DNA of 64,000 nucleotides, taken from Cognatiyoonia koreensis (GTDB lineage Bacteria; Pseudomonadota; Alphaproteobacteria; Rhodobacterales; Rhodobacteraceae). The notes beneath the pieces were generated by a model that had not been told where the DNA came from, searched no databases, and saw nothing but the letters and a program-made list of their open reading frames with translations. Numbering within the stretch: the stretch's first letter is position 1; each line of letters starts with the position of its first letter. The stretch covers positions 2,302,997 through 2,366,996 of the forward strand of contig NZ_FOIZ01000001.1 in the NCBI RefSeq assembly GCF_900109295.1, in the 5' to 3' direction. Both the position numbers and the translations under genes were made by a program. Below, in pieces: positions 1-8,992 of this stretch.

Positions 1-3000
1 CCCCAAGACCGATGAGAACGTCGTCGCCTTCATCCCCCGACAAGACATTTGCCAGTGCATTGCCTTCGAGCTTGTCATCGTAAATCGAGCCAATAAGGTT
101 TTCGATGCCATTAAGAAGGTCAATTCCACTCCCGTCAGAAGCTCTGCCGGTTTTGATGCTGGCCGATACACCAGCAAAGCGACTGATGATGGCTTCTCCC
201 TCTGGGCCGCCAAGATGCACGGTTGCGTAAGACGCCGTATCAATGCCGTCACCACCGTGAAGAATATCCGCTCCGCGTCCGCCGTGTAGCGTATCGTTTC
301 CATTGTCCCCATAAAGAGAATCCGCTCCATCGCCGCCGAAAATGGTATCATTTCCATTGCGGCCTTTGACGATATCGACACCCGCCCGCCCGACGAATTG
401 GTTGTTGCCAGCGTCGCCATTCATGGTGTCGTTCTGGTTGGAGCCGACTACAAGTTCGAAGCCCGCAAATTTTCCGATGATGCTGTTATTCGAACTAGCC
501 GCCGTTCCGGCCGCCACATCCACCGTAATCGATGCATTGGAAATCGGATCAAAAACGATTGTGTCATAGCCCGTTCCACCTGCAATCGTCGCCTGATCAA
601 CATCAAAGCTGCCATAGCGCTGCAGTAAGGCAAAATCATCACCAGCACCCAAATCAGTGATTTGATACTCGCCGTTAAGCGTTGTGTTAAACGACACACG
701 ATCGCTTCCAGCCCCGCCTGAAACAGACCCATGGCCGCCACCTTCAAAACTGACAACGTCATCTCCATCGCCGCCATCGAAAATCGCCTGGCCGCCTTTC
801 ACAATCAGTAAGTCATCTCCACCACGACCGTCGAAATCACCGATTTGGGTGCCATCAAGAATCATCGAAATCTCGTCATCGTTCTCACTTAGAACGAACT
901 TTTCGATGTCATGTGCATTCGCGCTGTATGATCGTTGCGATGAAGATAAGGATCCTGTTTCGCTTGTGGTAAAAGCCTCAACAAGATAAATCCTGCCAGT
1001 TGGCCCCGTCCCCTGTGACGTCAGCTTCCAGCGCACGTCATCCAGTTGCGTCAGATTCAACGTATCAATTTCGCGACCTCCGCCGCCATAGAAAAGCGGC
1101 GTTATGTTCTGACTGTCATCAAGAGAACTCGCGTAAATAAGATCGGCACCATCACCGCCCCAAGTAACACTCGCACCATTTGAATAGAGGGTGTCATTGC
1201 CATCGGCACCGTGAATCTCGATTGATCGTTCACGCGTACCGACAGCGCCATAGATGACATCATCCGCATCAGAGCCTGCAAACTTTTCGATTCCCACTGC
1301 GGTATCTGTCGCGATGACACGACCGCGGCTATCAAGGTGCTCGATGGTTCCGGTGTCAGCAATAATCCGGAGTGGTCCGGATGCGGCAGTGGTGTTGTTC
1401 AGCAGGAAAGTCAGATCATTACGGTTAATTGGGCTGCTTCCTTCACCGACAAACTGAAGGTCTTTGTAGACAAATCCATTGCGCGAATAACCCAAACCGT
1501 CACCGACCGAAGTGTTCGTGCCGCCGTCGTAGTGCTCTGATTTACCAGCAACAGATGCGTCTCCCGCAATCAGGAGATCATTTCCTTTGCCACCCAGAAG
1601 CAGATCAATTCCGGCACCGCCGATCAGGATATCGTCACCGCCTCTTGTGTCGAGAACGTCGTTTCCGCCGCGCCCTTCTACCAGGTCTGTGCCCTCGGCG
1701 GTCAATAAAGAGTTCGCGCGATCTGATCCCTTGACCCGGTGAACACTCAGACGGCCACCGTCCTGCAGAATGACGTTTTCGATACTGTAAAGGACGTCAT
1801 CACCTTCGGCGTCAGTATTTTTCGACACCGACTGTCCCGCGATCAGATCGACCGTGAATTCACTGTTAGGGTCATCGTTGTTCAGAACCTGGAACGTATC
1901 CCGACCACGACCGCCGTATATTTCGTCGTCGCCCATACCCGGAATGAAGACATCATTGCCAAGTCCGCCGATCAGTCGGTCGTCTTCAGTCGATCCAAAA
2001 ATGGTGTCATCGCCGCTTTGCCCATCGGCAACGTAGAAGCCATCGACTGTTTGCCCAAAGCTACTTAGGAACATCAAGTCGTCCACATCTTCGTTACCTT
2101 GCAGAATGGAGCCGCCGGTGACGGCGTCTTCCAATGTCGCAACCTCAAACGCAATATTTCGAAAGACGACATACTCGAAATTCGAGAGCGTCTCAGCCCC
2201 TTGCTTCCTGCTTCCTTCGGGTGGCTTGACGTGGGTGATGACGATGGAGCCATCATCTTCATTCACCAGAATTTCGTATTCCCCGAAGTTCCCATCAAAG
2301 TAGATCAGGTCAATTCCGCCGGCTCCATCAAGAACGTCGTCCCCCTCACTCGCCACGAAAATATCGTTCGCATTGGTGCCTGTGATGTTGTCTTTTCCAT
2401 CCTTACCATCGAACAGAACACCTTTGCCGCCCGACCGGCCACTCAGGTCGATTAAGTCAATATCTGAGGTTCCATACCACGTCGGACCAGAGTTTGAATC
2501 CGTGTTGGCTTTTCCGACAGCGTCACCGAAGATTGCGGTTTCAAGATCAACAAGGAATCCTGTTTCAATTCCGTTGGTGCTACTGAAAATGCCGAAATTG
2601 TCGACATTGAACGCATCTAGCAAATCGGCCATGTCTTGTGCATTTGACACAAGACCGTCCAGAAAGTTCTTTAACTCGATCCCGTCAGGAAGGGTGAGGA
2701 GCGCGTTGATCTCCACTTCGAGATCAATCAGGAGCTGCTTGATGCCCAAAGTATCAGTCAGAAAGTCCAGTACCGGTTGAACAAACAGGTCAAACACGAC
2801 CCCGGCTGCGTCCAACAGGGGTTTGATCGGCTCTAGTGCAGCGGCTGCAGCTTCAAGAGGTCCAGAAAGCAGATTGAAAACACCGGCAATTTTCTCCAAT
2901 TCTGCAGTGCCAAATTGCGCAGTATCAAGTTTGGCTGAATCCATCGTGCGCTGGATCGTAGTGACACGACCGGTTAGCGTTTCGTAGACGTCAACCAAAG

Positions 3001-3601
3001 GATCAATCGCTGCGTTACGATTGGCAAGCTGCGAGTCAATTTCGGCCGAAAGGTCCGCGTAATGGCTAGCCCAATCCGCACCGGTAATGAACGTCGTACG
3101 CCCGCCATCCGTTGCTGCGTCAATCGCCGCAATCGTATCGTCAAGCGTCGCAGTGTGTTCGTTGACCTGATCCTTTGCTTCGGCCACCTTTTCGGAAACA
3201 AGTTCAAGTGCGTCAGCCGCGTCAATCAGGGCCGACTTTAGATCAGCCAGAAACTCGCCCTTCTCCTTAGACCCTTTGCCAATGTTGTTGAGTTTCTCGA
3301 CCTGCTCCTCAATTGCTTTCATCGCGGGTCGCGCAATGCTTTCCAAAAGCGTCTTGAAAACCTTCGACACGCTGCTGAGCGGGCCAGCCTTTTCTGTAGC
3401 TTCGAGCAGCTTCAACTGCTTGTCGATTAGTTTCCGGATTTTACCTGCTTTGTCTCCGGACTTGTCTACGAAGCCGACAACGTCCGACGCCGTTTTGAGC
3501 GTGCCCGCGAATTCATCAAGGCTCGCGCTCAGGTCATCCAGTTCACCAGTGATGCGGCTGATGTTGTCCCTGTAGTCGATCATCGATTGTCCAGCAGGCA
3601 T
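1..3601 (-). CDS. RTX-type calcium-binding giant protein (N-terminal 1200 aa, C-terminus off the window)
   Basis: The frame is open from an ATG at 3601 to the left edge, with no stop. An AAAGGAG ribosome site lies 7 nt before the ATG. Residues 1 to about 380 are helical and rich in Ala, Leu, Glu and Lys, with no signal peptide. From about residue 400 the protein carries many blocks of glycine-aspartate nonapeptide repeats of the GGxGxDxUx type, for example GGDGADSLYGDNGNDTLHGG, in several clusters separated by beta-rich linkers. This is the hallmark of haemolysin-type Ca2+-binding proteins exported by type I secretion. The secretion signal and any enzymatic domain would be at the missing C-terminus. 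No type I secretion genes are in the window. Substrate and role (adhesin, surface layer, biofilm or enzyme) cannot be told. Confidence 0.9.
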   Translation of the reverse strand, partial: MPAGQSMIDYRDNISRITGELDDLSASLDEFAGTLKTASDVVGFVDKSGDKAGKIRKLIDKQLKLLEATEKAGPLSSVSKVFKTLLESIARPAMKAIEEQVEKLNNIGKGSKEKGEFLADLKSALIDAADALELVSEKVAEAKDQVNEHTATLDDTIAAIDAATDGGRTTFITGADWASHYADLSAEIDSQLANRNAAIDPLVDVYETLTGRVTTIQRTMDSAKLDTAQFGTAELEKIAGVFNLLSGPLEAAAAALEPIKPLLDAAGVVFDLFVQPVLDFLTDTLGIKQLLIDLEVEINALLTLPDGIELKNFLDGLVSNAQDMADLLDAFNVDNFGIFSSTNGIETGFLVDLETAIFGDAVGKANTDSNSGPTWYGTSDIDLIDLSGRSGGKGVLFDGKDGKDNITGTNANDIFVASEGDDVLDGAGGIDLIYFDGNFGEYEILVNEDDGSIVITHVKPPEGSRKQGAETLSNFEYVVFRNIAFEVATLEDAVTGGSILQGNEDVDDLMFLSSFGQTVDGFYVADGQSGDDTIFGSTEDDRLIGGLGNDVFIPGMGDDEIYGGRGRDTFQVLNNDDPNSEFTVDLIAGQSVSKNTDAEGDDVLYSIENVILQDGGRLSVHRVKGSDRANSLLTAEGTDLVEGRGGNDVLDTRGGDDILIGGAGIDLLLGGKGNDLLIAGDASVAGKSEHYDGGTNTSVGDGLGYSRNGFVYKDLQFVGEGSSPINRNDLTFLLNNTTAASGPLRIIADTGTIEHLDSRGRVIATDTAVGIEKFAGSDADDVIYGAVGTRERSIEIHGADGNDTLYSNGASVTWGGDGADLIYASSLDDSQNITPLFYGGGGREIDTLNLTQLDDVRWKLTSQGTGPTGRIYLVEAFTTSETGSLSSSQRSYSANAHDIEKFVLSENDDEISMILDGTQIGDFDGRGGDDLLIVKGGQAIFDGGDGDDVVSFEGGGHGSVSGGAGSDRVSFNTTLNGEYQITDLGAGDDFALLQRYGSFDVDQATIAGGTGYDTIVFDPISNASITVDVAAGTAASSNNSIIGKFAGFELVVGSNQNDTMNGDAGNNQFVGRAGVDIVKGRNGNDTIFGGDGADSLYGDNGNDTLHGGRGADILHGGDGIDTASYATVHLGGPEGEAIISRFAGVSASIKTGRASDGSGIDLLNGIENLIGSIYDDKLEGNALANVLSGDEGDDVLIGLG

Positions 3602-3809
3602 GGTCTGGCTCCTTTGCTTAGCAAGTGATGCCAAGCAGAGCGAACCAAGCTATCTGCAACAACCGTATCGTTTGCAATACGACACCCGGACAGTTTCTTT
3701 TGGATGAGATAGCGATTCGAGGGTCTTGACCCCCGCTCGGCATGTCAATCGCAGCAATTGTCCAATGGACAGCGCCGAATAGAAATCAACTGTGCCTTCC
3801 ACGCACCGT

Positions 3810-4550
3810 TCAATAGGTCGCGCGACCACCTGACAAATCAAAGACTGCACCGGTCGTGAAACTGTTTTCGGGTGAAACCGCCCAAACGATCATTTCTGCA
3901 GCTTCCTTGACTTCCAAGAACCGCCCCCGTGGAATTTTTGACAGCATATAGTCGATGTGCTCGGCACTCATCTGATCAAAGATGCGCGTGCGTGCAGCCG
4001 CTGGGGTAACGCAGTTCACAGCGATATCCATGCCAGCCAACTCCTTACCCAATGATTTGGTGAAACCGATCACTGCCGCCTTTGACGCGGAATAGGCCGA
4101 TGCATTCGGATTGCCTTCTTTGCCTGCGATCGACGCAATATTCAGGATACGTCCATAGCCTTTTTCCTTCATTCCTGGCACGCAGACCCGGTTCACGTAG
4201 AACGTGCCGTTCAGATTGATATCGATCACCGTATGCCATGCATCAATATCATACGTCTCGACCGGCGCATTTGGTCCGGCAATTCCAGCGCTGTTCACAA
4301 GGATCGTCGGCACACCCAATTGGTCACACGTCGCTGCATAGGCGGACTTGACCGACGCAACATCAGTGATGTCACACTGAAAGGCAGTGCCGGTACCCGG
4401 CCCCGCAAGGCCCGCCATTGCGTCGTGATGGTCAGGGTCAATATCCCAACCAGCAACGCGCGCACCGCGCGAGGACAGCAAAGTGGAGACAGCGAAACCA
4501 ATACCCTGCGCTGCACCTGTGACAACCGCGACCTGATCCTGCATTAGCAT
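3810..4550 (-). CDS. SDR family NAD(P)-dependent oxidoreductase
   Basis: This is a classical short-chain dehydrogenase of 246 aa, the normal family length. The nucleotide-binding motif TGAAQGIG is near residue 12, NSAG is near residue 90 and the catalytic YSASK is near residue 155. It ends in SGGRATY, as FabG-like sugar and polyol dehydrogenases do. The ATG at 4550 has an AGAGGA site 7 nt upstream. It lies 3 nt behind the next SDR (4554-5288), so the two are co-transcribed from the promoter region holding the TGGTATACCA site at 5336. It probably oxidises or reduces a hydroxyl or keto group of a sugar-acid intermediate. The substrate is not readable from sequence. Confidence 0.88.
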   Translation of the reverse strand: MLMQDQVAVVTGAAQGIGFAVSTLLSSRGARVAGWDIDPDHHDAMAGLAGPGTGTAFQCDITDVASVKSAYAATCDQLGVPTILVNSAGIAGPNAPVETYDIDAWHTVIDINLNGTFYVNRVCVPGMKEKGYGRILNIASIAGKEGNPNASAYSASKAAVIGFTKSLGKELAGMDIAVNCVTPAAARTRIFDQMSAEHIDYMLSKIPRGRFLEVKEAAEMIVWAVSPENSFTTGAVFDLSGGRATY

Positions 4551-4553
4551 TGG

Positions 4554-5288
4554 CTATCCTCTTCCAATGAAGGGCATATTCGTGGCCATAACAGTCATGA
4601 ACTGAACGTTCGTATTAAGTGGCAATTGCGCCATATGGAGCACTGACTTGGCGACGTGGGCAACGTCCATAACCGGCTCGACGGCCATCGATCCATCTGC
4701 CTGCGGAACGCCCTTGGTCATCTTGGCCGCCATTTCTGTCAAAGCATTGCCGATGTCGATTTGCCCGCAGGCAATATTGAAGGGTCGCCCGTCCAATGAA
4801 AGCGTCCGGGTCAGACCTGTTATGGCATGCTTGGAGACTGTATACGGTGCCGAGCCCCACCGTGGCACATAAGCCGAAACTGACCCGTTGTTAATAATGC
4901 GTCCACCCTGCGGGTCTTGTTTGCGCATCAGACCAAATGCTGCGCGCGCTGCAATGACCGCGCCCATGATGTTCACGTCCAGAAGGTGGCGGATATCTTC
5001 GACGGCAAGTTCATCAATCGGTGCCCCACCCAAACTGACTCCGGCGTTGTTGAACATCGCATCGATCCGGCCCCATTTTGCTGCGGCTTTGCCAAAAGTG
5101 CTGTCAACCTCGTCTTCATTTGTGACATCGCAAGGCAAAACCATAGCAGCCTCTTGGCCTGCTGCCGTTTCTTCAAGGGGCGCGGCGCGTCTACCGACCA
5201 GTCCCACCTGCCAGCCGTCCGCCAAAAACGCATGTGCCGTGGCGCGCCCGACGCCGCTACCCGCGCCCGTGATAAGAATGGATGGCAT
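4554..5288 (-). CDS. SDR family oxidoreductase
   Basis: A 244-aa SDR with TGAGSGVG at the N-terminus, NNAG near residue 84 and the catalytic YTVSK near residue 148. I start it at the ATG at 5288, because AGGGAGAG lies about 8 nt upstream and the TGAGSGVG motif then begins at residue 7, as usual. An in-frame extension to 5366 would place the operator palindrome inside the gene. It is the first gene of a two-SDR operon, divergent from the RraA-like gene at 5404. The intergenic region holds one perfect TGGTATACCA site, so GntR control is likely. The substrate is unknown and is presumed to be a sugar acid of the surrounding pathway. Confidence 0.87.
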   Translation of the reverse strand: MPSILITGAGSGVGRATAHAFLADGWQVGLVGRRAAPLEETAAGQEAAMVLPCDVTNEDEVDSTFGKAAAKWGRIDAMFNNAGVSLGGAPIDELAVEDIRHLLDVNIMGAVIAARAAFGLMRKQDPQGGRIINNGSVSAYVPRWGSAPYTVSKHAITGLTRTLSLDGRPFNIACGQIDIGNALTEMAAKMTKGVPQADGSMAVEPVMDVAHVAKSVLHMAQLPLNTNVQFMTVMATNMPFIGRG

Positions 5289-5335
5289 GGAGGTCTCTCC
5301 CTTTTGATTTACGGCGTTGTTGCAGGCTGTCAATT

Positions 5336-5345
5336 TGGTATACCA
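5336..5345. promoter_or_regulatory. GntR operator palindrome TGGTATACCA (site 1)
   Basis: A perfect 10-bp palindrome inside the longer symmetric TTTGGTATACCAAAA. It lies between the divergent SDR operon (start 5288) and the RraA-like gene (start 5404). The same decamer recurs in front of the other operons of this region, and it resembles sites described for GntR-type hexuronate regulators (UxuR/ExuR-like). Binding by the GntR protein at 17098 is inferred. Confidence 0.75.
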
Positions 5346-5403
5346 AAAGCAAGCAAATTTCAGCACCTTCGCGAATTTCTAACTATCCCTGAAAGGGCGA
5401 GCC

Positions 5404-6087
5404 ATGATTGAAGACCCAAGACTTCTGAGTATCCGTGAAGGTTTCGCGCGGCCAACAGCAAAGCAAGTCGCTGCGTTTCGCGACGTACCGACAGGTTTTG
5501 TTTGCGATGCGATGGACGGCCGCGGAGGTATGGGAACAGCTATCTCGCCCCTGTTGGACGCCCATATCGTCGGTTGCGCAATCGTTGCTGAAAATGGGCC
5601 AGAGGGGAATCTCGCGACATTAGGAGCGGTACATATCATGCAAGCGGGGGATGTCATCATAGCAGCCATGCGCGGTGGTCAGACTGTTGCAGCTGCTGGT
5701 GACATGGTGCTCGCGATGATACGCAACAAAGGCGGTGCCGGTTTCGTCACGGACGGACCAATGCGCGATCTGACAGGCATCCGCGATGTCGGCCTGCCTG
5801 CCTGGTGTAGCGGATTGAATCCCAACTCTCCCTACGCGACCGGTCCCGGCAGGGTCGGCTACGGTGCAAGTGTCGGTGGGCAGACCGTCGAAAGCGGGGA
5901 CATAATCGTCGCTGATGAAAATGGTGTCGTGGTCGTCCCCCACGCGCAGATTGACACGGTGATTGCCAGACTTGACGCCGTGCGCGCGGCCGAAATCTCG
6001 CTTGAGGCGAAGGTAAAAGCAGGTTTCAGTGAGCAAGCGAAGATCGTAGAAATGCTGGCTGACGGGCGCGCAGTGATCGAGGATTGA
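5404..6087 (+). CDS. RraA family protein (4-hydroxy-4-methyl-2-oxoglutarate aldolase-like)
   Basis: A 227-aa protein of the RraA/HMG-aldolase fold. The typical features are a Gly-rich stretch after a VGCAIVAE strand, GDVIIA near residue 82 and the divalent-metal/substrate motif DGPMRDLTGI around residue 117. In proteobacteria such proteins are either RNase E inhibitors or class II pyruvate/oxaloacetate aldolases. The catabolic setting and the DxxRD-type motif favour an aldolase or decarboxylase that splits a branched or 4-hydroxy-2-oxo acid. It is divergent from the SDR pair and shares their operator at 5336. Its stop codon abuts the stop of the convergent PhyH gene with no spacer. Confidence 0.85.
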   Translation: MIEDPRLLSIREGFARPTAKQVAAFRDVPTGFVCDAMDGRGGMGTAISPLLDAHIVGCAIVAENGPEGNLATLGAVHIMQAGDVIIAAMRGGQTVAAAGDMVLAMIRNKGGAGFVTDGPMRDLTGIRDVGLPAWCSGLNPNSPYATGPGRVGYGASVGGQTVESGDIIVADENGVVVVPHAQIDTVIARLDAVRAAEISLEAKVKAGFSEQAKIVEMLADGRAVIED

Positions 6088-6978
6088 TCACTTAAACGCG
6101 CTTTTTGCACCGCCAGATTGCTGCATTCTGAAAATCGACGAGTTGTCCGGTGCCGGCGGAAGAGGCATCGTGACGGGGACCAGAGCAAGTCTTGGTGCAA
6201 GGCACGGTGATCCGGTAATCTGACGATCCTGAAGGTCATCCCAAAACAAGCGCTGTCCAAGGGCATGGATATAGCTGCTGGCCCCAAGGATCGGCCACGC
6301 ATCACCAGCCGCGCACTCGAAGAACAAGATTTTGCGCGCCCGGTCTGACTTATTTGGTGCGGAGCCATGCAGAATTCTGGCGTGATGGACGGTGACGGTG
6401 CCCGCTTTTCCGGTCAGCGTTACGGCCTTTTCGAGCGTGAACAGCGGATCATCAGGGTCGATCGCGCCGCTGAACACACCGCTTGTATGATGGCTTAGGA
6501 TCGGACCTTTGTGCGTGCCGGGAATTACCATCAAAGGTCCGTTGTCCAGATCCACGTCTTCCAGCAAGACCCCAAACGCCAGCAGATCGTCGTTTGTATG
6601 CGGGTAAAAAGCCCAATCCTGATGCCACTCTACGGCCGCACCTCCACCCGGGGCCTTCGTGTTCAGCTTCGAAGTGATCAGTGTTGTATCCGGGCCCAGC
6701 AGATCGGTCAGCACTTCGGTCAATGCAGACCGTTTCAAAACGTCTTCAAAAATCTGGTCACGCTTATGCGGCAGTTTGATCCGGGTCAGTCGCGGATTAT
6801 CCGGCCCGTGCCCCTTATCGAGATCGTAAATTTCATCGCTCTCACTCACGTTGCGGGACGCGTCGATCAGCCGGTCTGTGGCAGCCTGCATCCGGGTCAG
6901 TTGTTCACCCGATATGAAGCCGTCAAGTACCAGATAGCCGTCCTTGTCATAGGCAGCCTTTTGGTCAGCGCTCAGCAT
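6088..6978 (-). CDS. phytanoyl-CoA dioxygenase (PhyH) family oxygenase
   Basis: A 296-aa Fe(II)/2-oxoglutarate-dependent oxygenase of the PhyH family. The HxD pair of the metal triad is in WHQDWAFYPH, near residue 118. The distal His is in VHHARILHGS, and the 2-oxoglutarate-binding Arg follows in DRARKILFF. The start at 6978 has AGGGAG about 7 nt upstream, and only 12 nt separate it from the stop of the beta-hydroxyacid dehydrogenase at 6991, so the two form an operon. PhyH proteins hydroxylate or demethylate small molecules. Here it may unmask a methylated or otherwise modified sugar acid before dehydrogenation, but that is inference. Confidence 0.85.
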   Translation of the reverse strand: MLSADQKAAYDKDGYLVLDGFISGEQLTRMQAATDRLIDASRNVSESDEIYDLDKGHGPDNPRLTRIKLPHKRDQIFEDVLKRSALTEVLTDLLGPDTTLITSKLNTKAPGGGAAVEWHQDWAFYPHTNDDLLAFGVLLEDVDLDNGPLMVIPGTHKGPILSHHTSGVFSGAIDPDDPLFTLEKAVTLTGKAGTVTVHHARILHGSAPNKSDRARKILFFECAAGDAWPILGASSYIHALGQRLFWDDLQDRQITGSPCLAPRLALVPVTMPLPPAPDNSSIFRMQQSGGAKSAFK

Positions 6979-6990
6979 TGTCTTCTCCCT

Positions 6991-7914
6991 CTAGTCGCGA
7001 CCCTTCGCAGCCTCGACCTCCATGTCCAAACCATTCATCCGGCCCACGTGATCAATAAGCATCGGGACGAAGTCACCACCCTTTCCGATCGCTTCGACAT
7101 GCGTGAAGTAGTGTTTCGCCGCACCAGCCATGATGTTGACCAGCCCTGCATCTGCCGCCATCGCGTTGACATAGCGCAGGTCCTTTGCGGCATTCTCGAT
7201 TGTGAACTTGTGAACCTCACGATCCCGATCAACCGCATAGGTCATGAAGGTATCAAAGAATCCGTTTGCCAATCGACTTGATCCTATCACCTCGCGTGTC
7301 TTTGCAGGTGGCAAGCCAACGGCTGCGCCAAGCACAGTGGCCTCGGCATAAAGGGCGGCGTAGCTCATCGAAATGAAGTTCATCAACAGTTTCATCTTAT
7401 GCCCGTTACCCGTCGGCCCGACATGCGTGATGTTACCGGCCCAGCACTGCAGCACAGGTTTAATCAACGCAAACGTATCCGCATCGCACCCGACCATAGT
7501 ATCCAGCGTGCCGGCCTCTGCTTCCTTTGGCGTGCGTCCTAAAGGGGCATCGACCATGGTGGCACCTTTTGCGGCTAGTTCACTGGCTAAAACCACTGTC
7601 GAGGTCGGATCTGCGGTCGTCGTGTCAATCACGACCAGCCCATCGCGTGCGCCTGCAAGAATACCGTCTTCGCCACGGATCACCGCTTCGACCTGAGGCG
7701 AGTTTGACAAGCACAAATGAATGATATCGCAGTGCTGTGCCATCTCGCGCGGGGTTGCGGCTTCTAGCGCGCCCTTCGCGACCAAGCTGTCAATCGGCGT
7801 GCGATTAAGGTTGCCTTTGACCCACATTGGATAGCCCGCCTTCATCAAATTGCAGGCCATGCCATGACCCATGAAGCCGACGCCAATGAATCCTATGGTT
7901 TTGTTCTGTGCCAT
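6991..7914 (-). CDS. NAD(P)-binding beta-hydroxyacid dehydrogenase (3-hydroxyisobutyrate dehydrogenase family)
   Basis: A 307-aa member of the 3-hydroxyisobutyrate/tartronate-semialdehyde/threonate dehydrogenase family. The Rossmann motif GFIGVGFMGHGM is at the N-terminus, the substrate-loop motif DAPLGRTPKEAEAG is near residue 120, and the catalytic Lys is in GNGHKMKLLMNF near residue 170. I start it at the ATG at 7914, preceded by AGGGGA. A longer start at 7983 would cover the operator. It is the first gene of an operon with the PhyH oxygenase and is divergent from the epimerase at 8027. The operator at 7973 lies 58 nt upstream. Its likely job is NAD-dependent oxidation of a 2- or 3-hydroxy acid in tetronate or branched sugar-acid breakdown. 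Confidence 0.87.
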   Translation of the reverse strand: MAQNKTIGFIGVGFMGHGMACNLMKAGYPMWVKGNLNRTPIDSLVAKGALEAATPREMAQHCDIIHLCLSNSPQVEAVIRGEDGILAGARDGLVVIDTTTADPTSTVVLASELAAKGATMVDAPLGRTPKEAEAGTLDTMVGCDADTFALIKPVLQCWAGNITHVGPTGNGHKMKLLMNFISMSYAALYAEATVLGAAVGLPPAKTREVIGSSRLANGFFDTFMTYAVDRDREVHKFTIENAAKDLRYVNAMAADAGLVNIMAGAAKHYFTHVEAIGKGGDFVPMLIDHVGRMNGLDMEVEAAKGRD

Positions 7915-7972
7915 GACTTTCCCCTTCAGGCAGGCACCATTGACAAGGCCCCACCAAACCGCATTGTGGAAA

Positions 7973-7982
7973 TGGTATACCA
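7973..7982. promoter_or_regulatory. GntR operator palindrome TGGTATACCA (site 2)
   Basis: A perfect copy, flanked as ATGGTATACCAT, in the 112-bp gap between the divergent dehydrogenase (start 7914) and epimerase (start 8027). It is placed to control both directions. Confidence 0.75.
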
Positions 7983-8026
7983 TCCAAGCAGTCTTGCAAG
8001 GATATGGTCAATCGGGGGAGTGCGGT

Positions 8027-8992
8027 ATGAACATATTGATTATCGGTGGCGGTGGTGTTGTTGGCCAGAAACTGGCACAGGCACTGGTGAAATCGGGCAT
8101 GCTGCGCGGTCAGGCAATCACGCGGATCACATTGGCCGATGTGGTTGATCCCGCGCCTGTGGCCGCCCCCTTCGAAATACGAACAATGATCTGTGACATC
8201 GCGGATCCCGCATCTGTTGCTGAATGTGTCAGCAAAGACACCGATGTAATCTACCTGCTCGCCGCCATCGTTAGCGCCCATGCCGAAGAAGATTTCGACG
8301 CAGGGATGAAAATCAACCTCTTCGGGACATACAACGTGTTGGAAAGATGCAGAGCGCTCGGAACGTCCCCAGTGGTCGTGTTCACATCTTCGATCGCCGT
8401 CTACGGCGGCGAGGCGCAGGATCCGTTGGGCGATCACAGCTTTCCCAATCCGCAGACGTCTTACGGCATGCAAAAAGCAGCTGGCGAACTGTTTATCAAT
8501 GACTATTCGCGCAAAGGATTCATAGATGGCCGTGCGTTCCGCCTGCCCACAATTTCAGTACGTCCCGGCAAGCCGAACAGGGCGGCCAGTAGTTTCATGT
8601 CCTCGATCTTGCGTGAACCTCTGAATGGCCAAGAAGCTGTCTGCCCGGTCGATGCCGATTTCCTGCACTATTATCTCAGCCCGCGCCGCTGCGTTGATAA
8701 CCTGATCAAAGGAGCAGAGCTCGCCGGCGATGATATCGGGCAGAACCGTGTTATGCAGATGCCGGGCACGTCTTTATCAATCAAGCAGCTGATCGATGCC
8801 ATGACCGCCGTGGCTGGACCTGAACCTGCCAAATTGATCCGTTGGGACGCGCAGCCTGATATCAAGAAGATCGTCTCTGGCTGGCGATGGGACATTCATG
8901 CCGATAAGGCAGAACGTTTGGGCCTGAAGGCAGATGACAGTTTTGAAGACAACATCCGCTACTATTTGGAAGACGACAAACCTGCAGCCTAG
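8027..8992 (+). CDS. NAD-dependent epimerase/dehydratase, D-erythronate dehydrogenase-like (DenD-like)
   Basis: A 321-aa extended SDR. It begins MNILIIGGGGVVGQ (Rossmann GxGxxG variant), has TSSIAVYGG near residue 125 and the catalytic pair in SYGMQKAAGEL near residue 147. The ATG at 8027 has GGGGGAG 7 nt upstream. Earlier in-frame starts would run through the operator. The family includes DenD, which oxidises D-erythronate to 2-oxo-tetronate and is usually found beside OtnK-type four-carbon acid kinases and LtnD-type dehydrogenases, both of which have relatives in this region. The assignment to erythronate is by family and context only. It overlaps the convergent RuBisCO-like gene by 4 bp. 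Confidence 0.8.
   Translation: MNILIIGGGGVVGQKLAQALVKSGMLRGQAITRITLADVVDPAPVAAPFEIRTMICDIADPASVAECVSKDTDVIYLLAAIVSAHAEEDFDAGMKINLFGTYNVLERCRALGTSPVVVFTSSIAVYGGEAQDPLGDHSFPNPQTSYGMQKAAGELFINDYSRKGFIDGRAFRLPTISVRPGKPNRAASSFMSSILREPLNGQEAVCPVDADFLHYYLSPRRCVDNLIKGAELAGDDIGQNRVMQMPGTSLSIKQLIDAMTAVAGPEPAKLIRWDAQPDIKKIVSGWRWDIHADKAERLGLKADDSFEDNIRYYLEDDKPAA

Noticed and set aside
1102..2455. Several plus- and minus-frame open frames of 60-120 codons inside the RTX gene
   Set aside because: Repetitive GC-rich RTX codons keep other frames open; these have no starts with ribosome sites.
3602..3809. A possible small gene between the RTX and SDR genes
   Set aside because: The only open frame overlaps the end of the SDR on the same strand in another frame and shows no protein-like character.
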